From a virus: a stretch of DNA of 51,459 nt. The translations under genes were made by a program, and so were the position numbers. Positions 1 through 8,534 of the stretch are shown here, piece by piece. The stretch covers positions 1 to 51,459 of IMG/VR virus record IMGVR_UViG_3300025585_000057, one strand, 5' to 3'. Every line of letters begins with the position of its first letter. Position 1 is the stretch's first letter. The notes below the pieces were generated by a model. It had not been told where the DNA came from. It made no database searches and was given only the letters and a program-made list of their open reading frames with translations.

Positions 1-2
1 CG

Positions 3-3000
3 ATGACCCTCGAACAGAAGCGACCTTTTCATGAACAATGGGCGCAGTCGTTTGAGCGCTACATCTTGGAAGGCAAAGCACCGACGGTCGAGATGCAGCC
101 GGTGTTCGCTCGATTCCGTGCGTGGATGATCAGCGTATACAAATCGATCAAAGAATTCCTTAAACAGAATCCGCTTGCCGGCAAGTTGAACGACGACGTT
201 CGCGCCATATTCGATCGATTGCTCGCAACCGAAGAGAAGATCACGGAAATGGAGCGTGCTCGCAGCATGATGCCGTTGTTTGCATCGGCTGATCAAGCGG
301 GAGTTACACAAGCGAAATTCGAAGCGTATCTCGCCGAAGGGCAAGCGGCTACCGACGAAGCTGTTTCACAACTCGCGGCTCGCAGTTTGCGCGATATGAA
401 ATGGGCCTCCGGTGCTCGTGACAAGGCGTTGCGCCAATTACAACGCGAAGCTAAAGCAAAGCGCAAAGCGTTGACCGAAGAGGTTGCCGCTGAGGTGGCG
501 CAGGAGCCGATCACACAGGCACGGAACTTCCTGCTGCGCGGAATTATCACCGGTGATGACGGAGTTAAGACGAAAGCCTCTACGACCTTCAAATTGGATC
601 GTGGCGCGATTAATGAACTTTACCCAGGCATAGACCTCACCCGGATCGAGAAAATGGTTTCTGACGCGGGTATGACGCCCGATGCTGCCGCCCAGATGTT
701 CGGCTTCAGCAGCGGACAGGAACTGATCGATGCGCTGCTCAATGAAGAGTCTACAACAGATAAAATTCAAGGGTTGGTCGATCAGCGGATGCTCGAACGC
801 TACGGCGATCTGGTTGACGACAGAGCGATCGAGGCAGCAGCGGACAAGGCGATACACAACCGGGTACGGGCGAAGTTCTTGGCTACCGGTCTGGCTATCC
901 TGAAGAAGCAACCCGGCGGTGCGGCAGCGCTCAATAAAGCTGCGAAGCTTGCAGCGGAAGGGGCTCTGTCGCGTAAGAAGCTCCGTGATATTACTCCAGG
1001 ACAATATGCCGCAGCAGAACGTCGGGCAAATGCTGAGGCGCTCAAACGGGTATCGGGTGACGAGAAAGCAGCTATAGAAGCCCAACGGGCGGCCTTGCTC
1101 AACAACCACCTAGCACGGCTATCCCGTGATATCCGCGAGGAAGTTGACGCGGCTCTGAAGTACCTCAAGAAGTTCGATAAGGTAGAACTGCGCAAGAAGC
1201 TGGGCCCAGACTACATGGAACAGATCGATGACCTGTTGCAGAACTTCGACTTCCGTAAGGGCACTCCGTTGTCTAAGATCGACAAGCAGCAAGCGTTGCG
1301 CGACTGGATCGAGGATCAACAGGCAGAAGGTTTCGAGCCAGCCATAGACGATTCCTTGTTAGATTCTCTGAAACTCAAGAGCTACAAGGAAATGACTCTC
1401 GACGAGTTTCGCGGCATCGTTGACGCCGTGAAGCAGATCGAGCACCTGGGGCGTTTAAAGGACAGGCTGCTCACGGCCAAAGAGGCCAAAGAGTTCAACG
1501 CCTCAGTTGAGAAGGCGACAGAATCCATCAAGGCGAACGCTAACAGAGTGGTGACGGAACACGAGACCCCGACTGACCTCTACGGTAAAACGAAGAAGTG
1601 GTTCCGTCAGATGTTCGCCGCGCACCGCAAATTCAACTCCGTTATCCGTGAGATGGACGGGTTCAAGAATGCCGGTGTTATGTGGGAGATGCTGGCTCGC
1701 CCGATGAATGAAGCCGGGGATGCCGAAGTTGAGATGCGCCAGAAGGCAGCCGAGGAACTCGGTCGGCTGTTCGGTATGCTAGAGAATACGGACACGGTTC
1801 CGGGCAACTTGTACTCTAAGAAACGCCTAGTGCCGGGGACAGATATCTCAATGACTCAGGAACAGCGGATCATGTTCGGCATGAACTGGGGCAACGAAGG
1901 AAACCGGCAACGGTTGATGGACGGCGGGCTGGCGGGGCGTAAGGCGCTCTCTATGCAGGAGGCCCAAGCTATTCTCGATACGCTCACCAAGCCCGAATGG
2001 GATTTCATACAATCCGTGTTGGATTTCGTGGGTTCCTATAAAGAGCAGATCGCAGCACTCGAGAGACAGGTAACAGGCATCGAACCGAAGTGGATCGACG
2101 CCATGCCGATAGAGACGAAGTTCGGAACCTACCGTGGAGGGTACTTCCCAGCAAAGTACGACGCGGACCTGTCTACCAGATCCGAGGTATTGGAAGCGGT
2201 CAACGACATGCGCATGGGCATGAAGGGGGCGTTTCAGTCTGCGGCTACAAAGAACGGATATACGAAAGAACGTTCTAAACAGGTTATAGGTCGCCCGATT
2301 CTCCTGAGCTTCAACACGATAGCTCAGCATGTGAGCGAGGTGACCCACCGCCTAGCGTGGCAGCCGTGGTTGATAGACGCGAATCGTCTATTACGTGCGC
2401 TGGATGAACCAATCCGAGAGCACTACGGAACTGAACTCCTGCGAGAACTACGCAATACTGTTTTAGATATCGCCACGGGTGACGTGGGCGCTAAGAACGC
2501 TATGGAAGCCGGTATCAATCACCTACGGACGGGATCGACTATCGTTGGCATGGGCTGGAGGGTGACTACCGCGTTATTGCAACCGAGTGGTCTGGCTCAA
2601 AGCTGGTCGCGTATCGGTAGCAGATCGATAGCTGCAGGGCTGGCCCAGTATCTTAAAAACCCGATAGTAGCCGGTAAGTTCGTAGACGAGAAATCGAGCC
2701 TGATGCGTAACCGCGGAATCACGATGCAGCGTGAGGTGAATGAGGTGTTGAATACTCTGAGATCCGGCAGTAAGGTGTCCGCCGTTACGGGGTCGTACTT
2801 CACCCTGATCGGCAAGATGCAACGCACCGTGGACATCCCAACATGGATCGGGGCTTACGAAAAGGATCTCGCGGAGCAGGGTTACGAGGCTGCAGAGAAC
2901 GAGGAAGAACGTGCTAAGATGGAAGCACGAGCCGTAGCAGTAGCCGATCAAACGGTAATCGATACGCAATCCGGGGGGCAGATAAAAGACCTTGCGAGCA

Positions 3001-3584
3001 TCCAGCGGGGGTCGCCTGTACAGAAATTGTTTACTAACTTCTACTCGTACTTCAGCGCCACATATAACTTGAATGTCGAAACGGTACGCAAAACAAACTT
3101 CCGTGATCCTGCCAGTGTTGGCCTGATGGCGGTAGACCTGTTGCTATTGAATACGGTTCCGGTGCTATTCGCCCTGGCTCTCAAACAAATGACGAAAGGT
3201 GAATGTGAATGGGATGATACGGAATGCCTATTAGAGAAAGCGGGGCAGGAGCAGATAAACTTCCTCATGGGGCAGATGATTATACTGAGAGAGGTCGCCG
3301 TGGCGGGACAGGCGTTGATAGGCGCGGATACCTACGGGTATCAAGGCCCGGCGGGGTTGAGGTTCTTCAGCGATCTGTATAAGTTAGGTACACAGGTAGA
3401 ACAAGGCGACGCGGATCTTGCGGCTTTCAAAGCTGCGAACTCGGTAGCGGGGGCGCTCTTTCATTACCCAGCCGGGCAGATTAATTCAACGCTCGATGGT
3501 ATACTCGCCATCGAAGACGGTAGAGTGGAAGGGGTAAGCATATTGCCAGCACTAATCGCGGGAGCACCGAAAGATGCTAGATAA
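3..3584 (+). CDS. Large polyvalent protein, C-terminal part (partial, 5' end outside window)
   Basis: At least 1193 codons, open to the left edge, so the first ATG may be internal. Residues 1-50 (FHEQWAQSFERYILEGKAP, then an FRAWM..VYKS segment) look like the tail of a zincin metallopeptidase domain; the glutamates around HEQWAQSFE could supply the third zinc ligand for the HEGGH motif at the right end of the window. Then come long charged helical or coiled-coil stretches (about 70-530), a conserved-looking central region (about 530-1000) with a YRGGYFPAKYD motif near 710, and a hydrophobic segment near 1040-1060 (VDLLLLNTVPVLFALAL) that could insert in a membrane. The gene overlaps the next one by 11 bases. 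In phages of this layout such proteins are virion-borne and injected with the DNA; that role is inference here. Probably the 3' end of the gene that starts at 44180. Confidence 0.8.
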   Translation: MTLEQKRPFHEQWAQSFERYILEGKAPTVEMQPVFARFRAWMISVYKSIKEFLKQNPLAGKLNDDVRAIFDRLLATEEKITEMERARSMMPLFASADQAGVTQAKFEAYLAEGQAATDEAVSQLAARSLRDMKWASGARDKALRQLQREAKAKRKALTEEVAAEVAQEPITQARNFLLRGIITGDDGVKTKASTTFKLDRGAINELYPGIDLTRIEKMVSDAGMTPDAAAQMFGFSSGQELIDALLNEESTTDKIQGLVDQRMLERYGDLVDDRAIEAAADKAIHNRVRAKFLATGLAILKKQPGGAAALNKAAKLAAEGALSRKKLRDITPGQYAAAERRANAEALKRVSGDEKAAIEAQRAALLNNHLARLSRDIREEVDAALKYLKKFDKVELRKKLGPDYMEQIDDLLQNFDFRKGTPLSKIDKQQALRDWIEDQQAEGFEPAIDDSLLDSLKLKSYKEMTLDEFRGIVDAVKQIEHLGRLKDRLLTAKEAKEFNASVEKATESIKANANRVVTEHETPTDLYGKTKKWFRQMFAAHRKFNSVIREMDGFKNAGVMWEMLARPMNEAGDAEVEMRQKAAEELGRLFGMLENTDTVPGNLYSKKRLVPGTDISMTQEQRIMFGMNWGNEGNRQRLMDGGLAGRKALSMQEAQAILDTLTKPEWDFIQSVLDFVGSYKEQIAALERQVTGIEPKWIDAMPIETKFGTYRGGYFPAKYDADLSTRSEVLEAVNDMRMGMKGAFQSAATKNGYTKERSKQVIGRPILLSFNTIAQHVSEVTHRLAWQPWLIDANRLLRALDEPIREHYGTELLRELRNTVLDIATGDVGAKNAMEAGINHLRTGSTIVGMGWRVTTALLQPSGLAQSWSRIGSRSIAAGLAQYLKNPIVAGKFVDEKSSLMRNRGITMQREVNEVLNTLRSGSKVSAVTGSYFTLIGKMQRTVDIPTWIGAYEKDLAEQGYEAAENEEERAKMEARAVAVADQTVIDTQSGGQIKDLASIQRGSPVQKLFTNFYSYFSATYNLNVETVRKTNFRDPASVGLMAVDLLLLNTVPVLFALALKQMTKGECEWDDTECLLEKAGQEQINFLMGQMIILREVAVAGQALIGADTYGYQGPAGLRFFSDLYKLGTQVEQGDADLAAFKAANSVAGALFHYPAGQINSTLDGILAIEDGRVEGVSILPALIAGAPKDAR

Positions 3585-4794
3585 ACTCAAACGACCTTAT
3601 GGTTACGAATATATCGGGGATAACGACCCCCTACTAGAGGCACGAAGGGTGGACCGCTGCCCGAACTGTTCGCCCCCTTCGGCGGATGGTAGCACGGGAG
3701 GAGACCCTGTGTGCACCGAACCTATATGGGCTGTTGTGTACGATTCCTGGTATCTGGCGACTAGAGAGTTCGCGGGTATGATTTTCCAGGATGCTCTGAT
3801 ATGGATCCCCGGTGGGGATAGCGGCAACATTGTAGCGCTCAGTATGGCAGATGGTAGTATTTCACGCACTATCGACATTGCTACCGCTGTTGGTACGAAT
3901 GATTTCTGGGAGATGTCGTCTTTCGCTGGGGTGGGAGCGGATGGTGTGACGCTATTTTTTAGTGGATTCGATGGGCTTAATATCGATGGTGACCAGATAG
4001 TAATGGTTAATACCACTACAGATGCCGTTACTACAGGGTTGCCGGGGCTCGAATATACTACTCCAGGTTTGGTAGACAATACAAATGGTGTTTTGTGGCT
4101 GGCGGGTAGCGCGTCGTCCGCGACTCCTGGCACATTATTTGCACTAGATCAAACGACGTTAGCGGCAACGGGGGTATCAATCGCCTGGATTAACGACGGC
4201 GTTAACGCCCCGAAATTGGCACATGACACAACCAACAACCACTTGTGGCGGACTAACACCGCCCTTACCAACATTTACATATACTCTGCTGTTGACGGTT
4301 CTTTGGTTACTACCCTCTCCGCTGTTACCACAGCCCCTGACGTAATAACATCCCTTGAGTTCGTACCAACTAAAGGTTGGGTGATCGTCGGGATGCGTAT
4401 CGGCGCGTACCACGAGTTCGCCATCTATGACGCGACCACGTACACGTTAGTGGCTTCCATCGCCGATGTTGAGGGGGCCCTTATAAAATCCGGTTACGAC
4501 TTCAAGTACGTCCCAACGGCTGATGAATTTCTATTGTCCGCTCAATTAACTAATACGAGCAAGCCACATAAGATGTACATATTTGACGGTACGGATTTCC
4601 ACTATAAGGGAGAGATCCCGTTGACCTACTTTAGTCCTCTGACAGATTTAACGGTGCCCTCTCTAACGGCTGCGACGGACCTTAACGGTGGAGGGTTATT
4701 CGTGGTAGATCGTTGTGACATATTCATACAGGATATCTATGCCCACCCAGTAACGGGTAACGTAGACTTAGTACTATTCCGTTTCAATAGGTAA
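3574..4794 (+). CDS. Beta-propeller-like protein, probable virion or surface protein
   Basis: 406 residues. The start lies inside the end of the polyvalent gene and is preceded by GGGAG. Residues 30-50 contain a short Cys pair (RCPNCSPP) and a later Cys, possibly a metal site. From about 50 the sequence is a run of short beta-strand repeats with DG, DTTT and DATT turns and aromatic strand ends (for example LFALDQTTLAATG and FAIYDATTYTLV), the pattern of YVTN/WD40-type propellers. No signal peptide or membrane segment is evident. Its place after a giant virion protein and before the lysis genes suggests a tail-associated or accessory surface protein. Fold is inferred from repeat rhythm only; function unknown. 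Confidence 0.7.
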   Translation: MLDKLKRPYGYEYIGDNDPLLEARRVDRCPNCSPPSADGSTGGDPVCTEPIWAVVYDSWYLATREFAGMIFQDALIWIPGGDSGNIVALSMADGSISRTIDIATAVGTNDFWEMSSFAGVGADGVTLFFSGFDGLNIDGDQIVMVNTTTDAVTTGLPGLEYTTPGLVDNTNGVLWLAGSASSATPGTLFALDQTTLAATGVSIAWINDGVNAPKLAHDTTNNHLWRTNTALTNIYIYSAVDGSLVTTLSAVTTAPDVITSLEFVPTKGWVIVGMRIGAYHEFAIYDATTYTLVASIADVEGALIKSGYDFKYVPTADEFLLSAQLTNTSKPHKMYIFDGTDFHYKGEIPLTYFSPLTDLTVPSLTAATDLNGGGLFVVDRCDIFIQDIYAHPVTGNVDLVLFRFNR

Positions 4795-4796
4795 GT

Positions 4797-4817
4797 AAAG
4801 GAAAACCGGTTTTCTTT
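4797..4817 (+). terminator. Perfect palindrome with short T run, possible weak terminator
   Basis: GAAAACCGGTTTTC (4801-4814) is a perfect 14-base palindrome extended by A and T bases on each side and followed by TTT. It sits between the propeller-like gene and the holin candidate. It could be a weak rho-independent terminator or a protein site; the stem is A/T-rich and the T run is short. Confidence 0.3.
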
Positions 4818-4834
4818 AACTAAGGACGCAGCTA

Positions 4835-5071
4835 ATGTTAATTAAGCTACTAGACGAGTACCAACTATTCCGAAGGGTAATAATCCTGGTACTAATCGTA
4901 CTCACAGCCTGGATCACGTACTGCTCACAGGCGTATGCTTTCGCAGCTCTGAACCACCCGGAGGTAACATGGCAGGGTGTCGTGGCAATCCTCGGAGCGA
5001 TGCAAGCCCCGATCCTAGGATTAACCGGATATGCTTTCAAGATATATTTGAACTCGCGCAAACAGGACTGA
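4835..5071 (+). CDS. Small two-span membrane protein, holin candidate
   Basis: 78 residues with a short charged N-terminus (LLDEYQLFRR), a first membrane segment at about 14-36 (VIILVLIVLTAWI), a second at about 46-70 (GVVAILGAMQAPILGLTGYAF) and a basic tail (NSRKQD). Size, topology and position directly before the Rz/Rz1 spanins fit a class II-type phage holin that permeabilises the inner membrane and lets the cytoplasmic endolysin (18263-18694) out. Start preceded by AAGGA at suitable distance. Holins are not conserved in sequence, so the assignment rests on topology and context; the small membrane proteins at 5637 and 5827 are alternatives or antiholins. Confidence 0.65.
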   Translation: MLIKLLDEYQLFRRVIILVLIVLTAWITYCSQAYAFAALNHPEVTWQGVVAILGAMQAPILGLTGYAFKIYLNSRKQD

Positions 5072-5102
5072 CAGTATATAATCCGGTGAAAGGACTTCTA
5101 AC

Positions 5103-5621
5103 ATGCCATTAATTCTACTCAGATTACTCCCCTACATTCTGGCCGTTCTTGCTGTCGCTGCTATTCTCTTCTTCGCCTATGACACAGGCCGTAAGTACGA
5201 ACGCGGGGTATGGGCCCAACGGGAACTGCAATTGAACCAGGACATCGAGAAGCAACGACATGCAGCAGAGAAACGAATCCGAGACCTCGAGGAACACCGG
5301 CAGGTCGAACTAGCTGAGGTACAAAATGCACACCTTAAGAATATCGCAAATCTCAACAATACTATTAATAGCCTTAGTAGCCGTGGGTTGTACATCACTG
5401 CCTCAACGTGCCCCGATGATAGAGTGCCCAACGGTAGAACCGGCGAAGGTTCCGGCGGACCTCCTACCGGACATAGCAACCAGTCAAAGATACGACTTCC
5501 CGATGAGATTACAAGCGGTCTTTGGGACGTCATCCGAGCAGCCGAAGAAGTAAAAGACCTGTACTTGGCATGCCGACGGATAGTAACTAGCTCGGCCTGC
5601 AACATCGAATTTATCAACTAG
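5103..5621 (+). CDS. Rz: Rz-like inner-membrane spanin
   Basis: 172 residues: an N-terminal signal-anchor (about 5-27, LLPYILAVLAVAAILFFAYDTG) followed by a long, charged, probably coiled-coil periplasmic domain (about 33-90, rich in E, R, Q) and a C-terminal tail. This is the architecture of Rz i-spanins, which pair with the Rz1 lipoprotein to fuse inner and outer membrane in the last step of lysis. A second gene of the expected Rz1 type is embedded in the +1 frame, the strongest support. AGGA precedes the start. The tail after residue 95 is compositionally odd (Gly/Thr/Pro-rich), explained by overlap with the Rz1 reading frame. The pair implies a Gram-negative host. Confidence 0.85.
   Translation: MPLILLRLLPYILAVLAVAAILFFAYDTGRKYERGVWAQRELQLNQDIEKQRHAAEKRIRDLEEHRQVELAEVQNAHLKNIANLNNTINSLSSRGLYITASTCPDDRVPNGRTGEGSGGPPTGHSNQSKIRLPDEITSGLWDVIRAAEEVKDLYLACRRIVTSSACNIEFIN
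5326..5553 (+). CDS. Rz1: Rz1-like outer-membrane spanin lipoprotein, nested in Rz
   Basis: 75 residues, entirely inside the Rz gene in the +1 frame. Signal peptide of lipoprotein type: basic start, hydrophobic core (ISTILLIALVAVG) and lipobox AVGC with the lipidated Cys at residue 22. The mature part is short and Pro-rich (LPQRAP, VEPAKVPADLLPD), as in known Rz1 proteins. It should be anchored in the outer membrane and bind the Rz periplasmic domain across the cell wall. The nested arrangement is the classical one of lambda-type spanin pairs. Confidence 0.85.
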   Translation: MHTLRISQISTILLIALVAVGCTSLPQRAPMIECPTVEPAKVPADLLPDIATSQRYDFPMRLQAVFGTSSEQPKK

Positions 5622-5636
5622 AAAGGGGGGTGATCC

Positions 5637-5825
5637 GTGTTTATTAATCCGATTAAGAAAGCTGAAGACGCAATCGAGAAAGGCAACAAGGAACTAGACA
5701 AAGAGGTTGACAGACAAGTGCGCAAGGCCACTCGTAGTCGCTTTACACTGGCCTGGTACTTACTCGGCGTCACAGTAATCGCCCTGCTCGGTGCGGGTGT
5801 CGGGATTCTGATACTGGAGTTATAG
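5637..5825 (+). CDS. Small membrane protein of the lysis cluster
   Basis: 62 residues with a GTG start directly after a very strong GGGGGG ribosome site (5625-5631). The N-terminal 35 residues are charged and helical (KKAEDAIEKGNKELDKEVDRQVRKATRSR); the C-terminal part is a single membrane segment (LAWYLLGVTVIALLGAGVGILILEL). One-span protein with a cytoplasmic amphipathic head. Could be an antiholin, pinholin-like or spanin accessory protein; the sequence does not decide. Followed by the next gene after one base. Confidence 0.7.
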   Translation: MFINPIKKAEDAIEKGNKELDKEVDRQVRKATRSRFTLAWYLLGVTVIALLGAGVGILILEL

Positions 5826-5826
5826 C

Positions 5827-6039
5827 ATGTGGGCGGAATACGGGCCGATAGCAATGTTCGTCGTGGGTCAGATCGTAGTCGCAGCGGCAATCTGGGGCGG
5901 TATCAAATCTGATATCGCCGCTATCCATCGAGAACTCACACTGAGGCACGAGAGTTATACCAACAGATTCACCCTGTTGGAGTCCCACGTATACCACGCC
6001 TGGGGCGGGAGGCGTGAACCTCCTCATGCTGATGAATAA
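5827..6039 (+). CDS. Small membrane protein of the lysis cluster
   Basis: 70 residues: N-terminal membrane segment (about 6-27, PIAMFVVGQIVVAAAIWGGI) followed by a charged helix (KSDIAAIHRELTLRHESYTNRFTLLESHVYHAWG). The shape, one N-terminal span plus a short coiled coil, recurs in phage lysis cassettes as accessory holin or antiholin. It overlaps the start of the next gene by 26 bases, so the small genes 5637-6442 are probably co-translated. Function not established. Confidence 0.65.
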   Translation: MWAEYGPIAMFVVGQIVVAAAIWGGIKSDIAAIHRELTLRHESYTNRFTLLESHVYHAWGGRREPPHADE

Positions 6040-6442
6040 GTTCGAGGACTTTGTAGTCTACGCCGCTTACGTAGCCATAGTATCATTGGTAGTAAGCGGC
6101 CTATTTAGCCTACCCGCGCAATCGGCGCACGTGGAAGATCCTCGTTATTGCGGGGAGCCAAAGCGCACACCAGCGGGTAAGATCCTCCGCAACAAAACTC
6201 TACGCCTAAAATTTGAGGCGATGTACCCGCTACCCACTGGATGGGATCGCGCCTTATGGCAAGTAGACCATGTGATACCGTTAGCACACGGGGGTTGTGA
6301 TTCCATATCGAACATGCAATGGCTGCCGAAGTCGATCAAGACCTGCTCCGGCACCCTATGCAAAGATCGTTGGGAGTTAAAGCTCTACCCCGAATGGAAC
6401 GGGTCTGCCATCCCGGCAGAAGCCACAAAGCCCGCCAACTAA
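6014..6442 (+). CDS. Membrane-anchored or exported HNH-type protein
   Basis: 142 residues, GTG start preceded by GGGAGG. Residues 8-37 form a hydrophobic signal or anchor segment (DFVVYAAYVAIVSLVVSGLFSLPAQSA has an A-x-A-like end). The rest carries an HNH-like core, VDHVIPLAHGGC followed by D and NMQWL, preceded by a conserved-looking YCGEPKRTPAG and a CSGTLCKDRW Cys pair that could bind zinc. HNH proteins with an export signal and one central histidine pair are known in phages; the substrate could be DNA in the periplasm, but this is inference. The last 66 bases overlap tail to tail with the TraR-like gene on the other strand. Confidence 0.7.
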   Translation: MNLLMLMNKFEDFVVYAAYVAIVSLVVSGLFSLPAQSAHVEDPRYCGEPKRTPAGKILRNKTLRLKFEAMYPLPTGWDRALWQVDHVIPLAHGGCDSISNMQWLPKSIKTCSGTLCKDRWELKLYPEWNGSAIPAEATKPAN

Positions 6443-6604
6443 ACGCGGGTATTCGAAACCACAACCATCGCATTCCCCAGGCTCCCCTGGGTCCATGCTA
6501 ACAGCGTTTTGTCGTATGGCTGCTACGGCGTATTCCGTCTCCAGCGCCATGTGCTTATTAGCGAGATCCACCTCATCCGCGTAATGTTCAGTATCTCCTA
6601 CCAT
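6377..6604 (-). CDS. DksA/TraR-type C4 zinc-finger protein
   Basis: 75 residues, last gene of the minus-strand operon. N-terminal helix (EHYADEVDLANKHMALETEYAVAAIRQ) and a C-terminal four-cysteine finger, CDGCGFEYPRLVGGLCGFC, matching the CxxC...CxxC of TraR/DksA proteins, which bind in the RNA polymerase secondary channel and change promoter choice. The length is that of plasmid and phage TraR. The helix start has acidic residues in the place expected for the tip. A good AAGGGG site precedes the start. Probably redirects host transcription; the exact effect cannot be read from the sequence. Confidence 0.75.
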   Translation of the reverse strand: MVGDTEHYADEVDLANKHMALETEYAVAAIRQNAVSMDPGEPGECDGCGFEYPRLVGGLCGFCRDGRPVPFGVEL

Positions 6605-6861
6605 GTCAGTAACCCCTTCTCTTTCAGAAAATCGTGCAGATCCGCTCTTATCTCGCGCGGGTCCGCAGCCCAGTCATAAACCCCGACAATTTTCTCCGAC
6701 ACCGTTTTGGGGCTCCGGAACAGCCTTTCGTAGTTACTCGTACCGCTCTTCACTGCGCGCAGCACTTCTCGCTCCCAAACGATCAATACCGGTACTTCCA
6801 AGGACATCACCTTATCGATTACCCACTCCACCTGCTCTTTCAAATCTCGTTCCTTAAGCAT
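6598..6861 (-). CDS. Hypothetical small protein of the early operon
   Basis: 87 residues, charged and helical (LKEQVEWVIDKVMSLEVPVLIVWEREVLRAV), no Cys, no membrane segment and no recognised motif. A strong GGGAGG lies before the start. It overlaps the helicase gene upstream by 8 bases and the TraR-like gene downstream by 7, typical of translational coupling. Function unknown. Confidence 0.7.
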   Translation of the reverse strand: MLKERDLKEQVEWVIDKVMSLEVPVLIVWEREVLRAVKSGTSNYERLFRSPKTVSEKIVGVYDWAADPREIRADLHDFLKEKGLLTW

Positions 6862-8278
6862 TTCTGCCTCCCTGTTTCTTAATTGATCGCGCTTCCAGGA
6901 TCAGATCCTGCACGCTTTTCTTAGTCTCTACGCGCGCCATTACCAACTCGTCGACGGTATCTCGGGCGATTATGTTGATGATATAAACGTTCCTATTCAA
7001 CCCGGCTTGCAATTGCCGTACCGGGCCTATCCTTTCCATTACCTGCAACCGTTCTTCCAGGTTCCAATTGTGTCCGAAAAACACCAGCACGTACCCGCCG
7101 TACTGCAGGTTGAGCCCATGCCCGGCACTCTTAGGATGTACAAACAACAGCGGGATCTTGCCCTCGTTCCACTCCTGCTCAATCAGGTTCGTATTCTGCG
7201 GCGTGATAGCGCGCCCCTTTGGGAACGCCCTCAATAGCCTCTCACGATCCGATCTGAAATTGTACGCTACCAGAAGATTCGCCCCAGAGAATTCGTTCAC
7301 GATACTCTCTAGTGCCTGGATCTTGGTGTCGTGAACTTCCTTCCAGGCTTTCGCCATTGGGTCGTCATCCTCCCGTTTCAACGGGTCGACGTAACACGCC
7401 CCGTTTGCTACCTGCAGGAGCTTCTGAGTCAGTACCGCAGAGTTGGCTACCGCTATCGGGTGCTGCTCTATCTCTGCGTAAAACTGCTTCTCCAGCTCTT
7501 TGTAGAGATTACGAGCTTTCGGTGGCAGGTCAACGTATCTGTCTACGACGATCGGGTCCTTCAGATCGAACCAATCTTCAGGCCTGAGCGAAATACAGAT
7601 ATCTGACAATAGTTCGTTGATCTCTCCGGCTGTGTGCGCCATAGGTTTCGGCGTACCAAACTCCCCCGGAGGAATCTTAAACCAACGATCAATGAAACCC
7701 GAGAATGTTCTCCCGAGGCGCTCCCCCTTGTCTAGCATCCATATCTGCCCCCACAGGTCTAGCAACCCATTTGGTGACGGAGTACCCGTCAATTGGTGAA
7801 AATACTTGACCTGGGTGTGCGCCACCTTACCCAACGCAGCAGCGCGTACCCCGCCTTGTCGGATACGGAAACTCTTCAGCCGAGTGGACTCATCCGCAAC
7901 CACCCGGATGAAGGGCCACTTGTCGCCGTACTGCGCCACCAACCACGGAAGATTCTCGTAGTTGGTGACGTATACAGAAGACCGAATCTTCAACGCCGAG
8001 AACCGTTCCTTCTCGTTACCTACTATGGGTACGACTCGTAGGTGGCGGAGGTGATCCCATTTAAGCGGCTCGTTTACCCAGGTCGTTTTGGCAACGAGCA
8101 GAGGCGCTATAACGAGCGTGGGGCGGTCCTCCCCCATGCACTGATGGTAATCGATAGACGTGAGCGCAGAAACGGTTTTACCCATACCCATGCCAGCCCA
8201 AACCGCATACCGCGGATTGTCTATCATCCTATCAATTATGATCTCTTGATAGGGCTTCTTTATAAGCTTCTGCCGCAC
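6854..8278 (-). CDS. SNF2-type DEAD/H-box helicase
   Basis: About 474 residues using a GTG start at 8278, chosen because GGAGAG lies seven bases before it; a longer frame from ATG 8311 exists but lacks a ribosome site. Walker A is AGMGMGKT (about 28-35), the DExx box is VADES (about 125-130), an SNF2-like LTGTPSPNG follows (about 165), and the second RecA domain has LQVMERIGPVRQ-like motif VI sequence near 430. Such compact SNF2 helicases are common in phages beside VRR-NUC nucleases and polymerases and probably remodel replication or recombination intermediates. It overlaps its upstream neighbour by 47 bases. Confidence 0.88.
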   Translation of the reverse strand: MRQKLIKKPYQEIIIDRMIDNPRYAVWAGMGMGKTVSALTSIDYHQCMGEDRPTLVIAPLLVAKTTWVNEPLKWDHLRHLRVVPIVGNEKERFSALKIRSSVYVTNYENLPWLVAQYGDKWPFIRVVADESTRLKSFRIRQGGVRAAALGKVAHTQVKYFHQLTGTPSPNGLLDLWGQIWMLDKGERLGRTFSGFIDRWFKIPPGEFGTPKPMAHTAGEINELLSDICISLRPEDWFDLKDPIVVDRYVDLPPKARNLYKELEKQFYAEIEQHPIAVANSAVLTQKLLQVANGACYVDPLKREDDDPMAKAWKEVHDTKIQALESIVNEFSGANLLVAYNFRSDRERLLRAFPKGRAITPQNTNLIEQEWNEGKIPLLFVHPKSAGHGLNLQYGGYVLVFFGHNWNLEERLQVMERIGPVRQLQAGLNRNVYIINIIARDTVDELVMARVETKKSVQDLILEARSIKKQGGRNA

Positions 8279-8534
8279 GTTTTCTCTCCTTGATACGTTG
8301 TTTGCTCTCATTCATTTTCTGTAGATAGTGAAACCTACAATACGGGTACGGCACGAATCGCTTCCCCCCTTCTTTCGCGGGCATACGGGTTTCATTACAA
8401 CCTGGTATAGCGCAAGGGGACTTCTGCGTGTCCGACAGGACAACAGTTTGCTTCGTGTTCAACTTCAAGAGCATGTCGTACATGCTCCCAAGTCGTTCGT
8501 ATAGAGGGGCTAGGCCCCGATTGCTCTCAACCAT
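8232..8534 (-). CDS. Small protein with putative Cys/His zinc site
   Basis: 100 residues. A helical N-terminus (LAPLYERLGSMYDMLLKLN) is followed by CAIPGCNE, then YPYCRFH about 20 residues later, so C-x4-C...C-x2-H could form a treble-clef or zinc-knuckle site; the C-terminal third is a basic helix. GGAGG lies seven bases before the start. Overlaps both neighbours (25 and 47 bases). Could be a DNA-binding or helicase-associated protein; not recognised. Confidence 0.65.
   Translation of the reverse strand: MVESNRGLAPLYERLGSMYDMLLKLNTKQTVVLSDTQKSPCAIPGCNETRMPAKEGGKRFVPYPYCRFHYLQKMNESKQRIKERKRAAEAYKEALSRDHN

Noticed and set aside
438-1109. Minus-strand frames within the giant polyvalent gene at the left end
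   Set aside because: They mirror a well-formed plus-strand frame, have no ribosome site and low-quality composition.
8279-8311. Upstream ATG of the SNF2-type helicase
   Set aside because: The GTG at 8278 has a well-spaced GGAGAG, and family similarity begins right after it.
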